From Nitrosomonas sp. Nm51 (GTDB lineage: Bacteria; Pseudomonadota; Gammaproteobacteria; Burkholderiales; Nitrosomonadaceae): a stretch of DNA of 64,000 nt. The notes beneath the pieces are model-generated. The model did no database searches, had not been told where the DNA came from, and worked only from the letters and a program-made list of their open reading frames with translations. The translations under genes were made by a program, and so were the position numbers. Of this stretch, positions 39,658 through 49,067 are shown piece after piece; within the stretch, counting starts at the first letter, position 1, and the number at the start of each line of letters is the position of its first letter. Location of the stretch: NCBI RefSeq assembly GCF_900111165.1, contig NZ_FOGH01000006.1:38882-102881 (forward strand). The letters run 5' to 3'.

Positions 39658-41334
39658 ATGAGCAAATTACGTTCCCCATGGATTGGTCCGATCGTCGGGC
39701 ATGTAACCGATACCACCGCCCGTATCTGGATACGTGCAAAAGCGCCAGAAGACGAAGGCGTGATTCCGTCCTCAAACAATCGTACTGTGGGTGTTGTCTC
39801 GATTCTCAATGAAGCGGGTGCGGCCGAGCCGCTGCAGACCTATTATTTCCGATTGCGCCGAGAATTCGACCGGACGGGAACGTTTATACTGGGCAAGGAT
39901 ATCAGTTTCGGATTGTCGCAGTTGACTGAAAAACAAAAACACATGGGACATGTGGAAAAGGTTGCTCCGCTCAAGCCGGATACCCGTTACAGCATACGCA
40001 CAGGTGTGCTGGTGTTGGATGACGCCTTTGATGACGAGAAAAACGTTGACAGCGATGATCTGCTGGGGCGCCTGCCGCCGGCTGGTGTCTGGGTTGATGC
40101 GTTAATGAATTTGCCGGTGGACGAATCTGCTGCGCAGTTTCGTACTTTTCCTGGCAAAATGCCCGGCCAGTTGAGTTTTTTGATCGGTTCATGCCGTTAT
40201 CCCGGTTTGATGTTTAAAATCAAGAAATCGGATGCAATATTCAAACCCATGTTGCAGCGCGTTGAAAGCCAGTCACAAACCGGACAGCCGATCCGTTTTG
40301 TGATGATGATGGGTGACCAGGTGTACGCCGACCTGCTCAGCCGGTATATTCCGATTAAGCGGGCCGATACTTATGAAGAATTCCAGGAGCGTTATATAGA
40401 GGCGTTCGGTAGCCCGAATCTCAGAAAACTGTTTCAAAACGTACCCCATTACATGATTCTCGACGATCACGAGATTGAGGATAATTGGACGCAGGATCGG
40501 ATCGCGCAATCCGGCAGCCGCATTCTGTTTCATCTGGCGGTTGGTGCCTATATGAGCTATCAGTGGAGCCATAGCCCCCGTTCTTTTGACCGTCACCTGT
40601 ACTATGAATTTGGTTGCGGCGGCTACCCATTTTTCGTGCTGGATACCAGAACCCAGCGTTTTCGTGATGATATCAAGGACGAATTGAAAGACAATCACTT
40701 GCTGGGGCGTCCGTCTTTCGATCCTGCTAACTACCCGTCGCAGCTGGATCATTTGTGTCACTGGCTGACTGCGCAGCAAAGTGTTATCGGTAACCGGCCG
40801 AAATTCATCGTCACGCCGAGCGTTTTCGTGCCGAACGCTGTAACCACAGTGCGCAGTGACCGGCATAAGAACGCCAGTGATTCATGGGAGGCCTTCCCGG
40901 CAACCCGCGAGCGGCTGCTTGAAGTAATTGTGACGCACCAGATTCAAAACGTGGTTTTTTTGTCTGGCGATATTCACTGCTCCTGCGTGGCGGAACTCAG
41001 TTTCAAAGGCTCGTCTGCGGCGGAAAAACTGAAAGCTTTTTCCATTACCTCTTCAGCATTTTACTGGCCGTTTCCGTTCGCTGACGGCGAGCCGAACAGC
41101 TATGTCCACGATTCTGCAAAACAGAACGATACCTTCCATTTTTCCGGCGGACGGTTCGCCATGGATTACAAAGCATATAATTTTTGCCAGGACGATAATT
41201 TTTGTCAGGTTGATCTGAGCTGGGACAAGCGCAAACTTGCCGTTCAGGTGTTCAGCAAGAACGGAGACATACTCGTAAACCGGGATGCGCCGGCCAGACC
41301 GGAAATGAGAACAGTGTTGTCACTGGCGATGTGA
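39658..41334 (+). CDS. PhoD-like metallophosphatase
   Basis: The 558-residue protein belongs to the alkaline phosphatase D / metallophosphoesterase group. Metal-binding motifs are FVMMMGDQVYAD (about 218-229), MILDDHEIEDNW (about 265-276) and FLSGDIHCSCVAEL (about 435-448). An N-terminal fibronectin-like part precedes the catalytic domain. No signal peptide is seen, unlike classical Tat-exported PhoD, so a cytoplasmic location is likely. The substrate is unknown. The last gene-like feature before an insertion graveyard begins 130 bases downstream. Confidence 0.88.
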   Translation: MSKLRSPWIGPIVGHVTDTTARIWIRAKAPEDEGVIPSSNNRTVGVVSILNEAGAAEPLQTYYFRLRREFDRTGTFILGKDISFGLSQLTEKQKHMGHVEKVAPLKPDTRYSIRTGVLVLDDAFDDEKNVDSDDLLGRLPPAGVWVDALMNLPVDESAAQFRTFPGKMPGQLSFLIGSCRYPGLMFKIKKSDAIFKPMLQRVESQSQTGQPIRFVMMMGDQVYADLLSRYIPIKRADTYEEFQERYIEAFGSPNLRKLFQNVPHYMILDDHEIEDNWTQDRIAQSGSRILFHLAVGAYMSYQWSHSPRSFDRHLYYEFGCGGYPFFVLDTRTQRFRDDIKDELKDNHLLGRPSFDPANYPSQLDHLCHWLTAQQSVIGNRPKFIVTPSVFVPNAVTTVRSDRHKNASDSWEAFPATRERLLEVIVTHQIQNVVFLSGDIHCSCVAELSFKGSSAAEKLKAFSITSSAFYWPFPFADGEPNSYVHDSAKQNDTFHFSGGRFAMDYKAYNFCQDDNFCQVDLSWDKRKLAVQVFSKNGDILVNRDAPARPEMRTVLSLAM

Positions 41335-41466
41335 TGGTGCGCGGTATCAGAATATTTTCCTCAACGATACTCTCCGTGAGTTTTTCCTTGAATTATTATA
41401 CTAATCGTGAATGAAAATTTGGTTTAGCTTAGTGCAATAAAGTCATGAATAGAATAAAATTGCTGT

Positions 41467-41706
41467 ATGTCTTTATGCTACAACCTGACCAATCAAGAAC
41501 TCGATAGTTTGGAGTTTGAACATCGTCATGCCGCTGACAAGCGTTATGCTGACCGTGTAAAAACTGTTTACCTGTTAGGCAAAGGGTAGCCGGTCACGAA
41601 GATTGCAGAAGCGTTGTTGCTTGACCGTGAAACGGTTCGCAATCACTTTAAGCGTTATCGCAAAGGTGGTTTAGCTGCATTGCAGCAAAAATTTGAAGTG
41701 CGGTGA
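41467..41706 (+). pseudogene. IS630-type transposase remnant (N-terminal helix-turn-helix, internal stop)
   Basis: From an ATG at 41467 the frame reads LTNQELDSLEFEHRHAADK, then YADRVKTVYLLGKG and a TAG at 41587-41589. It continues in frame with TKIAEALLLDRETVRNHFKR and YRKGGLAALQQKF to a TGA at 41706. This is the N-terminal DNA-binding part of an IS630-family transposase. The DDE domain is missing, cut at the junction with the IS4-type fragment. Confidence 0.85.
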
Positions 41707-41923
41707 GTATATGTCCAACGATTTCGTTTGCATAGTGGATCCTAATGAACGTTTTATGAACAGGCTGCGGTAATCGGGATCTGGAAAATTCATCAAAAGC
41801 ACGGGAAAAGGTGGACTCGTGTGGAACATCATTGATCCGTTCCCACCCGCATATCCGCCTCAATGTGATGTCACCGGCTAATCGATCCAATAGCATTCGG
41901 GTTGTGGGTATGTTACAGACCAT
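41707..41923 (-). pseudogene. IS4/DUF772-type transposase fragment
   Basis: The minus-strand frame reads IPTTRMLLDRLAGDITLRRI, CGWERINDVPHESTFSRAFD, EFSRSRLP and IVGHI, the characteristic N-terminal domain of IS4/IS5-like transposases (DUF772). After VGHI the frame runs into the IS630 fragment, so the catalytic part is lost. Its own N-terminus is also disrupted next to the group II intron tail. Confidence 0.82.
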
Positions 41924-41939
41924 TTTGGCTCAGCCAATA

Positions 41940-42271
41940 ATTCCCTCTATTTCTTTGAGTTTTGCAAGAGTCTCGTGATGTTAAGAGAAAACCTTATAAG
42001 CGGAACCCGCGAAGGGGGAAAGTATCAATGCATGTATGAGGGGCGGATCATCCCGTATTAGCGATGAAATTTCTGTAATGGAAATGGAGTGAAGGGGATG
42101 TGCTGGCTCGGGTAAAGCACTTGCCAACCCGGTTCGGGGACGAGCGTATGCTTTGCCTGTAGTTTGGCATTGAGAGGTGCTAATGGAATGGCCGGCAGGA
42201 GCCGTATGAATCGAGAGGTTCACGTACGGAGTCTGTGAGGAGCTGGAGGTGAAATTCCTCCGGCTTACTCG
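41940..42271 (+). ncRNA. 3' remnant of a group II intron (domains V and VI)
   Basis: Bases 42199-42233 form the domain V hairpin: GAGCCGTATGAATC, loop GAGA, GGTTCACGTACGGAGTC. Bases 42234-42271 form domain VI with the stem GCTGGAGG / CCTCCGGC around TGAAATT. The preceding 250 bases probably belong to upstream intron domains, but no reverse transcriptase frame and no 5' end (GTGYG) are seen, so only the tail survives. The left limit is approximate. Confidence 0.82.
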
Positions 42272-42321
42272 GCCGTACTTTGAAAATGGTTTTTAAATAC
42301 AATTATGGATGCTGAATTTAG

Positions 42322-42747
42322 GTGGATTTAGAGCTTTCCGAAAATCTTGTGGCGCAGTATCGTCAAGCTGATTACAGAGTGGGCTGCGGCCCTGATGCTT
42401 TTGTTGTACATATTGATCAATATTCTGAGCCGATGGAAAAGCTGTTGACTGCGAAATCCGTAACAAATGCAGCAATTATTACAGCCTATAATCCATTAGG
42501 CCAAATACAAGTTGCTCAGAAAAATTTGTATGCGCATTTATCCCTTCAGAGGGCGCTTAAACGTCGTCAGTGCTTATTGATCGAAAGTACCAATATTGAT
42601 CCGGTCGGAACCTGGCCTGATGAAGAAGGTTTTTGCGTTTTGGGTACAAGTCTTGAGACGATTCGTATGCTGGGCCTGCAATTCCGGCAAAATGCAATCG
42701 TTTGGATCGAAAATGATGCTGTTCCCCGATTGTATCTGCTACGATAA
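42322..42747 (+). CDS. DUF3293 domain protein
   Basis: The 141-residue soluble protein matches the pattern of DUF3293, a family of unknown function: the N-terminal YRVGCGPDAFVVHIDQYSEP and AAIITAYNPLGQIQVAQKNL, then CLLIESTNIDPVGTWPDEEG. The start is GTG directly after an in-frame TAG and about 50 bases from the group II intron tail. No good ribosome binding site is visible, so the 5' end may have been altered by the insertion. Confidence 0.75.
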   Translation: MDLELSENLVAQYRQADYRVGCGPDAFVVHIDQYSEPMEKLLTAKSVTNAAIITAYNPLGQIQVAQKNLYAHLSLQRALKRRQCLLIESTNIDPVGTWPDEEGFCVLGTSLETIRMLGLQFRQNAIVWIENDAVPRLYLLR

Positions 42748-42845
42748 GCGAGCCGGGTGAATTTGATGATTGCAGAGATGATGTGGCTAGATAATTTAAG
42801 CCGGTGCTATACTCGATACTTTAGCAACGAATTGAGAGATTAGTT

Positions 42846-43733
42846 ATGAAAAAAATGCTTACCTTTCTGACATTGGCGCTTTTCACTGTAAGTTTGATTG
42901 CAGTCGATGCGGAAGCACGGCGAATGGGCGGTGGTAAAAGTTTTGGCAAACAACGCCAGTCTTTAAACCAGCAGTCTGCGCCAAATCAGCAGCAGTCACC
43001 GACTCCGGCACAGTCACCGGCGGCGCCGGCAGGCGGCGGTAGTAAATGGGGAGGTGCTATAGCCGGCCTCGCGGCAGGCGGCTTACTGGCAGCGCTGTTT
43101 ATGGGCGGTGCCTTCGAAGGCGTCAATATGGTCGATATTATTATGCTGCTCCTGATCGCCGGTGCGGTATTTTTTATCATACGCATGTTGCGAAAGCCGC
43201 GGGCGGCTGAATCGTTACAGCGAATGCAGTATTCGGGTATGGATACAGTTGCGCAAAATAGTGCAGTAACACCGCCAGGCAGGGTTGCAGGTTTTCCTTT
43301 TGTTGACAATAATCAAGCGCAAACACGCCGGCCGAATATTCCGCCCGGTTTCCAGGTGGAACCGTTTTTACGTAATGCTAAAACGTCTTTTATTCGTCTG
43401 CAGGCCGCGAATGATGCGGGTGATATCAACGATATACGTGAATACACGACACCCGAAATGTTTGCTGAGATCAGCATGCAAATTCAGGAACGTGGCAATG
43501 TAGAACAAAGGTCCGAAGTCATGTTTATAGATGCGAAACTACTCGATGTTGAGACAAATGACGATTCGGCGATTGCTAGCGTGCGTTTTACCGGACAAGT
43601 GCGGGAGTTGCCTGACGGTGAGCCGGAGGATTTTGATGAAGTCTGGCATGTCGAAAAAAATCTCACTGACGCTAATGCCGTGTGGCTATTGGCGGGGATT
43701 CAGCAAGTTGTTGATACCGATCTGACCGACTGA
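42846..43733 (+). CDS. Tim44-like domain membrane protein
   Basis: The 295-residue protein has an N-terminal signal or anchor segment ending near DAEARRMGGG, a Gln/Pro/Ser-rich linker, two hydrophobic stretches (WGGAIAGLAAGGLLAALFMG and IIMLLLIAGAVFFII), and a C-terminal Tim44-like domain (about 165-295, FLRNAKTSFIRLQAANDAG to VWLLAGIQQ). Bacterial Tim44-like proteins are membrane-attached and of unclear function. It is common in betaproteobacteria, often as a single gene, as here. Confidence 0.88.
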   Translation: MKKMLTFLTLALFTVSLIAVDAEARRMGGGKSFGKQRQSLNQQSAPNQQQSPTPAQSPAAPAGGGSKWGGAIAGLAAGGLLAALFMGGAFEGVNMVDIIMLLLIAGAVFFIIRMLRKPRAAESLQRMQYSGMDTVAQNSAVTPPGRVAGFPFVDNNQAQTRRPNIPPGFQVEPFLRNAKTSFIRLQAANDAGDINDIREYTTPEMFAEISMQIQERGNVEQRSEVMFIDAKLLDVETNDDSAIASVRFTGQVRELPDGEPEDFDEVWHVEKNLTDANAVWLLAGIQQVVDTDLTD

Positions 43734-43863
43734 TCATTGTTTACAACAAATTCCGGCTTTGTGTTGTATGTAACTCAACCGGGCCGGTGCTGTTTTCGAA
43801 TGCGAAAGCAAATCTAGAAGTCAAGAAGCAGCGGCATAGAATTTTTGATAAAAGCAGCGATAT

Positions 43864-44358
43864 ATGTATACACGGCTGTCAAAAGTTGCGCTGGTATGGG
43901 CTGTTGCTTTATTTGCATTGCTGGCTGCTTTCAGTAATGTAACAGATTATGAATCGAATTTCACAATCGTCGCACATGTACTCAAAATGGACACGGCATT
44001 TCCCGGCAATGTCAGGATGTGGCGCGCCATTGAAGCGCCATGGGCGCACCATCTGGTTTACGGTTTAATTATTCTCGTTGAGGCGGCTGTGGCCGTATTA
44101 TGTTGGCTTGGCGGTTTTTGTTTATTTAAATCCAGACACGATCCGGTGTTGTTTAATCGAACAAAGAAGTTTGCGATTTCCGGTCTGACTTTAGGGATTT
44201 TACTTTGGTTTACTGGCTTTATAACTATAGGTGGTGAATGGTTTTTGATGTGGCAATCGCAGGTTGCCAGCGGTCAGCAAGCCGCATTTCGCCTGGTGAT
44301 GATTTTATCTGTCATTCTGATTTATCTGGTTCTGCCCGATGAAGAAAGAAGCGCATAA
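43864..44358 (+). CDS. DUF2165 family membrane protein
   Basis: The 164-residue protein has four predicted membrane helices and the family features NVTDYESNFTIVAHVLKMDT and MWRAIEAPWAHHLVY, plus a conserved late segment GGEWFLMWQS. Function is unknown for this family of small inner-membrane proteins. The next gene, on the opposite strand, converges 26 bases away. Confidence 0.88.
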   Translation: MYTRLSKVALVWAVALFALLAAFSNVTDYESNFTIVAHVLKMDTAFPGNVRMWRAIEAPWAHHLVYGLIILVEAAVAVLCWLGGFCLFKSRHDPVLFNRTKKFAISGLTLGILLWFTGFITIGGEWFLMWQSQVASGQQAAFRLVMILSVILIYLVLPDEERSA

Positions 44359-44384
44359 ATGTACGTAACACATGACGGCACCCC

Positions 44385-44804
44385 CTAGAGCGTTAAAGGG
44401 GACTTGTTGTATCTCTGGCGCACCGAATTGATCGTTCTCAAGATCACCGGCTGTTGAATAATTCTAGCTTCCAGCAAGCGTTTTTTGGGAAAGTCTATAA
44501 ATGACAGTCCGATCAACATCGTCAGTATCCCCTGACCAGGCAAAAAAAGCATAATGAATCCGGCTAGAAAAAATCCCCCGCCCAGCATATTCTTTGCGAT
44601 TAATCCAAAAATACGCAAAATGGGGTGGTGATCCTTCATCCAATGGCGGCACACGTTGATGTCAAAATAGTCATGCGGAAGGCGGATCAGGATGATCGGG
44701 ATGACTACCAGTGAGGCGATAAAGCTGATTAGGGAAATAATTGACAGCTGGATTAAAACATCAACCGGGATCCATTGCTCAATTTCAGCCAGTAAACCAT
44801 CCAT
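44385..44804 (-). CDS. Small PGPGW-type transmembrane protein
   Basis: The 139-residue protein has two hydrophobic segments at 15-45 and 65-105. The second contains the LPGQGILTMLIGLSFIDFPK motif, close to the LPGPGW...G motif of the putative transmembrane PGPGW family, followed by the basic KKRLLEARIIQQPVILRTIN. Function is unknown. It reads toward the DUF2165 gene; an IS5-type remnant starts 30 bases upstream. Confidence 0.75.
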   Translation of the reverse strand: MDGLLAEIEQWIPVDVLIQLSIISLISFIASLVVIPIILIRLPHDYFDINVCRHWMKDHHPILRIFGLIAKNMLGGGFFLAGFIMLFLPGQGILTMLIGLSFIDFPKKRLLEARIIQQPVILRTINSVRQRYNKSPLTL

Positions 44805-44833
44805 TGCTTTAGCGCTCCTGCTATAATATTCTT

Positions 44834-45582
44834 AGAACCTGTCTGGTTAAAAACTAGACGCAGCTAGCGATTGTAATTTGAATCATGGCGGTACGGACCA
44901 TATTTTCAGTGGAATTGGCGAGGATTTCATAATCCCTGGACAAGCGCCTGAAATTCCCAAGCCAGGCAAAGGTTCGTTCGACAATCCATCGCACTGGCAA
45001 AACAGCAAAGGCATCTTTGATTTTTTTGGAAATATGCAATTTGCGTTGTAACGTGTTTTCTACAAATTCAACAGCTGTGCCGCGATACCCGGCGTCACCT
45101 GAAAATGCTTCGAGCGCCGGATATTTCCCGGCGGCGCTCTTTAATACATCACAACCGCCCTTGGTATCATGTACGTTGGCGGCATGCACAATTACCTGAA
45201 CAAGATTTCCCATCGTATCCACCACAATATGCCGTTTTTTTCGATACTTCCGATCCAATTGATCCATCACCTTTTCCCAATCCCAAACGCCACGGCGGTT
45301 CCATTGGCTATAGCGGTCGTAAACCGTTTTCCACGGCGGAAACTCCCTGGATAACAGTCGCCACTGTACTCCGGTCTTATTCAGATAGAAAATGGCGTTG
45401 ACAATAGTGCGCCTGGCATGCTTTGCACCTGCGCCACCGCGATTATCCGCCGGATCAAAAAATGCTTGATTAACTCCCATTCCTCATCAGAAACATCACT
45501 GTCATACATCATCTTGACAAATAGCTTTATATTAAAATCCGTATTCTATGATAAATAACATGTTTTTGACCAGACGGTTTCT
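44834..45582 (-). mobile_element. IS5-family insertion sequence, internally deleted
   Basis: The ends are inverted relatives: AGAACCTGTCTGGTTAAAAA reading in from 44834 and AGAAACCGTCTGGTCAAAAA reading in from 45582. Between them lies a damaged transposase. At about 749 bp the element is shorter than typical relatives by about 100 bp, in agreement with the missing part of the transposase. Confidence 0.85.
44854..45512 (-). pseudogene. IS5-family transposase, frameshifted and lacking the first catalytic Asp
   Basis: The original start MMYDSDVSDEEWELIKHF is at 45512. A run of six T instead of seven just after it shifts the frame; the main frame then runs FFDPADNRGGAGAKHARRT to the end (TAMIQITIASCV). 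Between DQLDRKYRKK and RHIVVDTMGN about 30-35 residues found in relatives are missing, including the LIDSQSVKT-type segment with the first DDE Asp. The second Asp (FSGDAGYRG) and the Glu (WIVERTFAWL) remain. The protein cannot be active. Confidence 0.88.
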
Positions 45583-45675
45583 CAGAGTTTTATGTTTAGC
45601 TGAAGTTACAGGATTGTTTTGCAAAATTATCGGTTTTTAACCAAGAGATGATTGACGTTCGCCATTAAATGCCGA

Positions 45676-46833
45676 TTATTTCTGCGTGCGCATGTTTCCG
45701 GTTACCATTTTATACTCGAACAGGCGGCATTCGAGTGCGCCGTTAAACAAAGGCATGCGGCGCGTTGCCTTGAGACGGATGGTTTTGGGCAACGTTGAGT
45801 CTGCGGATAGGATATAGGCATACCAGCCGTTAAACTTGTTTTTTAAAACATTGCCCAGCTGCGGGTAAAATGCAGTTAATGAATCGGATTCACCGATACG
45901 CACACCGTAAGGCGGGTTGGTTACCAGTACGCCCTGTGGCGCCGGTGCGGAGATTTCCAGAATATTGGCTTGTTTCAAGTGTACAGCGTCGCGCAAACCG
46001 GCTGCTTCAAGATTGATGCGGGCATCTGACAGCGCATAGCCGTATAAATCGCTGCCATAAATGGATTGCCGGATTACCGGGCGTTGTCCGGTTAACGCCT
46101 TTTCTTTAAGTTTATTCCATAAAGTCCGATCGAATTGCTTGAATTTTTCGAATGCGAAATGCCGCAGTGATCCTGGTGCAATGTTCAATGCAATTTGAGC
46201 CGCTTCAATCAGGAGAGTGCCGCTGCCACACATGGGGTCAAGCAGAGGCGTGTCCGGCTGCCAACCGGTCAAATACAGGATGCCTGCCGCCAGATTTTCG
46301 CGTAAAGGCGCGTTGCCGGCTGCTTTTCGGTATCCGCGTTTGAATAATGCATCGCCGGAAGTATCCAGATAAAGTGTGAATTCGCCCGCATCCAGAAAGC
46401 CATGAATGCGGATATCAGGATGCACGGTGTCAATGCTGGGACGCTTGCCGGTTATTTTGCGGAATTTGTCACAGACGGCATCTTTGATTTTCAGCGTGAC
46501 AAAATCCAAACTGCGTAACGGGCATTTAATGGCGGCCAGATTGACGCGTATGGTCAATTTGTGTGAAAACCAGTCATGCCACGGTAATCCCAGGGTAGTG
46601 TTGTAGATATCCTGTTCGCTGCGATAAGGTATTTTAGTTGCCTGCCAAAGGATGCGACTGGCGATACGGCTGCCTAGATTGGTCTGATAACATGTTTTCC
46701 AGTTTCCCTGAAAGTGCACGCCACTATTGGCCGGTTGAACCGCATCGGCACCCAGCGCCGATAACTCGACGGCCAGAGCCGATTCCAGCCCCCGTGGACA
46801 AGGGGCAAAAAATTGCAGTATTTGTTCATTCAA
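45676..46833 (-). CDS. rlmL: 23S rRNA guanine-N2 methyltransferase RlmL-like
   Basis: A THUMP domain (about residues 40-160) is followed by a Rossmann methyltransferase domain with DPMCGSGTLLIEAA (S-adenosylmethionine site) and the catalytic VTNPPYGVRIGE. This matches the RlmL half of the E. coli RlmKL fusion; the RlmK half is absent, as in many betaproteobacteria. The frame opens at 46899, but that overlaps the upstream gene. A TTG at 46833 (LNEQILQFFAPCPRGLE) gives 385 residues with no overlap and is preferred, though without a clear ribosome binding site. It follows the DUF423 gene closely. Confidence 0.88.
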   Translation of the reverse strand: MNEQILQFFAPCPRGLESALAVELSALGADAVQPANSGVHFQGNWKTCYQTNLGSRIASRILWQATKIPYRSEQDIYNTTLGLPWHDWFSHKLTIRVNLAAIKCPLRSLDFVTLKIKDAVCDKFRKITGKRPSIDTVHPDIRIHGFLDAGEFTLYLDTSGDALFKRGYRKAAGNAPLRENLAAGILYLTGWQPDTPLLDPMCGSGTLLIEAAQIALNIAPGSLRHFAFEKFKQFDRTLWNKLKEKALTGQRPVIRQSIYGSDLYGYALSDARINLEAAGLRDAVHLKQANILEISAPAPQGVLVTNPPYGVRIGESDSLTAFYPQLGNVLKNKFNGWYAYILSADSTLPKTIRLKATRRMPLFNGALECRLFEYKMVTGNMRTQK

Positions 46834-46840
46834 GGACTTG

Positions 46841-47227
46841 TTAACCGGCAGACGGTTTGTCTTTCCAGAGTGCCGTCGCAAGCACCGCCCAGGAGGCAAT
46901 AAAAGAAAAACCGCCGAGTGGTGTGATGATACTGAATGCGCGTATTTCGGTCAGACTGAGCAGATATAAATTAAGGCTGAATAGAATGATGCCCAGCAAC
47001 ATCAGCCAGCCGGACAACTCAATCAGGCGGGATTTGGCGTAATGGAGCAGGAGCACGCCGATAATCAGCAGTCCAAAAGAATGGTATAAGTGATATTGCA
47101 GGCCGGCATGGAAAATAGTCAGCATGTCATCGGTGAGCAGGCTTTTTAAACCATGTGCACCAAAAGCACCCAATGCAATGCAAAGAAGGGTATTGATGGC
47201 GCCCAGCAAGAGAAAAGTTTTAGGCAT
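46841..47227 (-). CDS. DUF423 family membrane protein
   Basis: The 128-residue protein has four membrane helices. It starts with the family motif ALGAFGAHGLKSLL and ends with PLGGFSFIASWAVLA. DUF423 proteins are small inner-membrane proteins of unknown function, common in bacteria. The ribosome binding site AAAGGAAAAT precedes the ATG. It is co-directional with rlmL downstream and xseA upstream. Confidence 0.92.
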   Translation of the reverse strand: MPKTFLLLGAINTLLCIALGAFGAHGLKSLLTDDMLTIFHAGLQYHLYHSFGLLIIGVLLLHYAKSRLIELSGWLMLLGIILFSLNLYLLSLTEIRAFSIITPLGGFSFIASWAVLATALWKDKPSAG

Positions 47228-47285
47228 TAATATTTTCCTTTTCAGGATTTGTTAATAGTCAGTTATCGTCGGACTGTGATATGGC

Positions 47286-48647
47286 TTATTTTGTTTCGCT
47301 GTTTTTCTTGTTGGTATTGGTTACCGCAGCATTGACATGTCCTTGTGCAAATTTTACCTGAATTTTTTCGCCTGTATAAATTTGATTCGCGCTGCTTACT
47401 ACGGTACCTTGAGATGAATAGGTAATGCTGTATCCACGGTTCAGGATGGTTTGCGGATTTAATTGCGTTAATTGCGCTTGCTGATGTTGTAATTTTGTTT
47501 CCAGAGTTTTACCGTGGCGGGCGCATGCCTGTCTCAGCCTTTCTGACATTCTGTTGAGGTGTTCTGTTAGCCGGACAAGCTTAGGGTGTATGAACAGAAT
47601 ACGTTGCTGGTAACTCTGGATAGTCCATGATTTTCTTTCGATCTGGCGGCTGATACAGCCATTCAGCCGTTCCTGTAAATGCTGGTGGTGCAAAAGCTTA
47701 TTTTGTATGCGCTCGCCGGGATGTGTATGGCGGTGTGCAAGCAAATCGATTTTCTGCATACGGTTTTCAACCTGGCGCGCGACCGCATGGTGCAGTTGTT
47801 GATGCAGTCTGTTTAATTGCTGCTTCAGTTCTGTTACTGCAGGGCTGGCCATTTCCGCGGCTGCAGTCGGTGTCGGTGCGCGTTTGTCAGCTACAAAGTC
47901 GGCAATGGTGAAATCGGTTTCATGACCGATACCACTGATGACCGGGATTGTGCAGGCGGCGATGGCATGTGCGACAATTTCTTCATTGAATGCCCATAAA
48001 TCTTCAATGCCGCCGCCGCCTCTGCATAAAATCAGAACATCGCATTCATGCCTGGTAGAAGCTGCTGAAATCGCTGAAGCAATGTTTTTTGCGGCATCCC
48101 TACCCTGAACCGGTGTCGGATAAATCACAATTGGAAGCGACGGCATGCGGCGTTTCAGCGTAGTGACTACATCATGCAGTGCAGCCGTTGCAGAGGAGGT
48201 AATGATACCGATCTGGCGCGGAAAAACAGGTGGTCTTTTTTTCCGGCTGGCGTCGAAAAGTCCGTCTTTTTCCAGTCGTTTTTTGAGACGTTCAAATGCT
48301 TCAAATAATGTGCCCAGACCCGCTCGGCGGATGGTTTCAACATTCAGTTGATAATCGCCGCGTGCTTCATACAGCGTGACCAACGCGAGCACTTCAACCT
48401 GTATGCCTTCTCTGGGCTGCCAATCAAGATACTGGTTTTTGTGCCTGAACATGACGCAGCGAACTTGCGCATCCGCATCTTTGAGTGAAAAATACCAATG
48501 TCCGGATGGATAGCGCTTAAGATTCGAAATTTCACCGTTGACCCAGATCAAGGGGATGTTGTTTTCCAAAACGGTTTTAACGTTACGGTTCAACTCGCTA
48601 ACCGTTATACTTGTTTGTACAGTTTCAAATGTTGGTGACAAATTCAT
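47286..48647 (-). CDS. xseA: Exodeoxyribonuclease VII large subunit
   Basis: From the ATG at 48647 the protein has 453 residues; the frame opens 25 codons earlier but those are unlike the family. An N-terminal OB-fold (ISNLKRYPSGHWYFSLKDAD) is followed by the catalytic domain (GGIEDLWAFNEE, SGIGHETDFTIADFVADKRA) and a long coiled coil. ExoVII degrades single-stranded DNA during repair. The small subunit gene xseB is not next to it, which is normal. Confidence 0.96.
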   Translation of the reverse strand: MNLSPTFETVQTSITVSELNRNVKTVLENNIPLIWVNGEISNLKRYPSGHWYFSLKDADAQVRCVMFRHKNQYLDWQPREGIQVEVLALVTLYEARGDYQLNVETIRRAGLGTLFEAFERLKKRLEKDGLFDASRKKRPPVFPRQIGIITSSATAALHDVVTTLKRRMPSLPIVIYPTPVQGRDAAKNIASAISAASTRHECDVLILCRGGGGIEDLWAFNEEIVAHAIAACTIPVISGIGHETDFTIADFVADKRAPTPTAAAEMASPAVTELKQQLNRLHQQLHHAVARQVENRMQKIDLLAHRHTHPGERIQNKLLHHQHLQERLNGCISRQIERKSWTIQSYQQRILFIHPKLVRLTEHLNRMSERLRQACARHGKTLETKLQHQQAQLTQLNPQTILNRGYSITYSSQGTVVSSANQIYTGEKIQVKFAQGHVNAAVTNTNKKNSETK

Positions 48648-49067
48648 TGGGTTTGCAATTTTTTCTGATAGAGCGTATTGGGCGGTTCGGGCTATAGCGC
48701 GCCGTGGCGCATCTGTTATCAATAGTCAATTATCGGGTTCAAAAATGATCCACACGTGCCGGTGAAATTGGTACCATTAGCAGTTTTGCGGCGCGTTAAC
48801 GTTGTTTTTATAACCCATTGTTTGTAAACAATAATTAAATTGGTGTAAAATTCATTCATATAAACACGTTTTTTCAATGGCTTATTTCTAATATTTGCGA
48901 GATATCCGCAAAGTTATGCACAGAAACAGCGGACAAGAAACAAGTAATATTGCTGAGAATATTTCAACAAGATGCGTTAGTAGCGGATTCCGGGATCAGG
49001 ATAAGGATAAGGATACCTGTTTTTTTAAAGTTGATGAATATCGTCTGATAAACGAGGAGAATGCTGG
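48648..49067. other. Divergent intergenic region between xseA and exbB
   Basis: 420 bases without a recognised gene. It contains the near-palindrome ATTGTTTGTAAACAAT (48817-48832, 7-base arms around GT), a possible operator, and the GAGGAGA ribosome binding site of exbB. A short plus-strand frame at 48895-49080 has no recognisable features. Confidence 0.5.
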
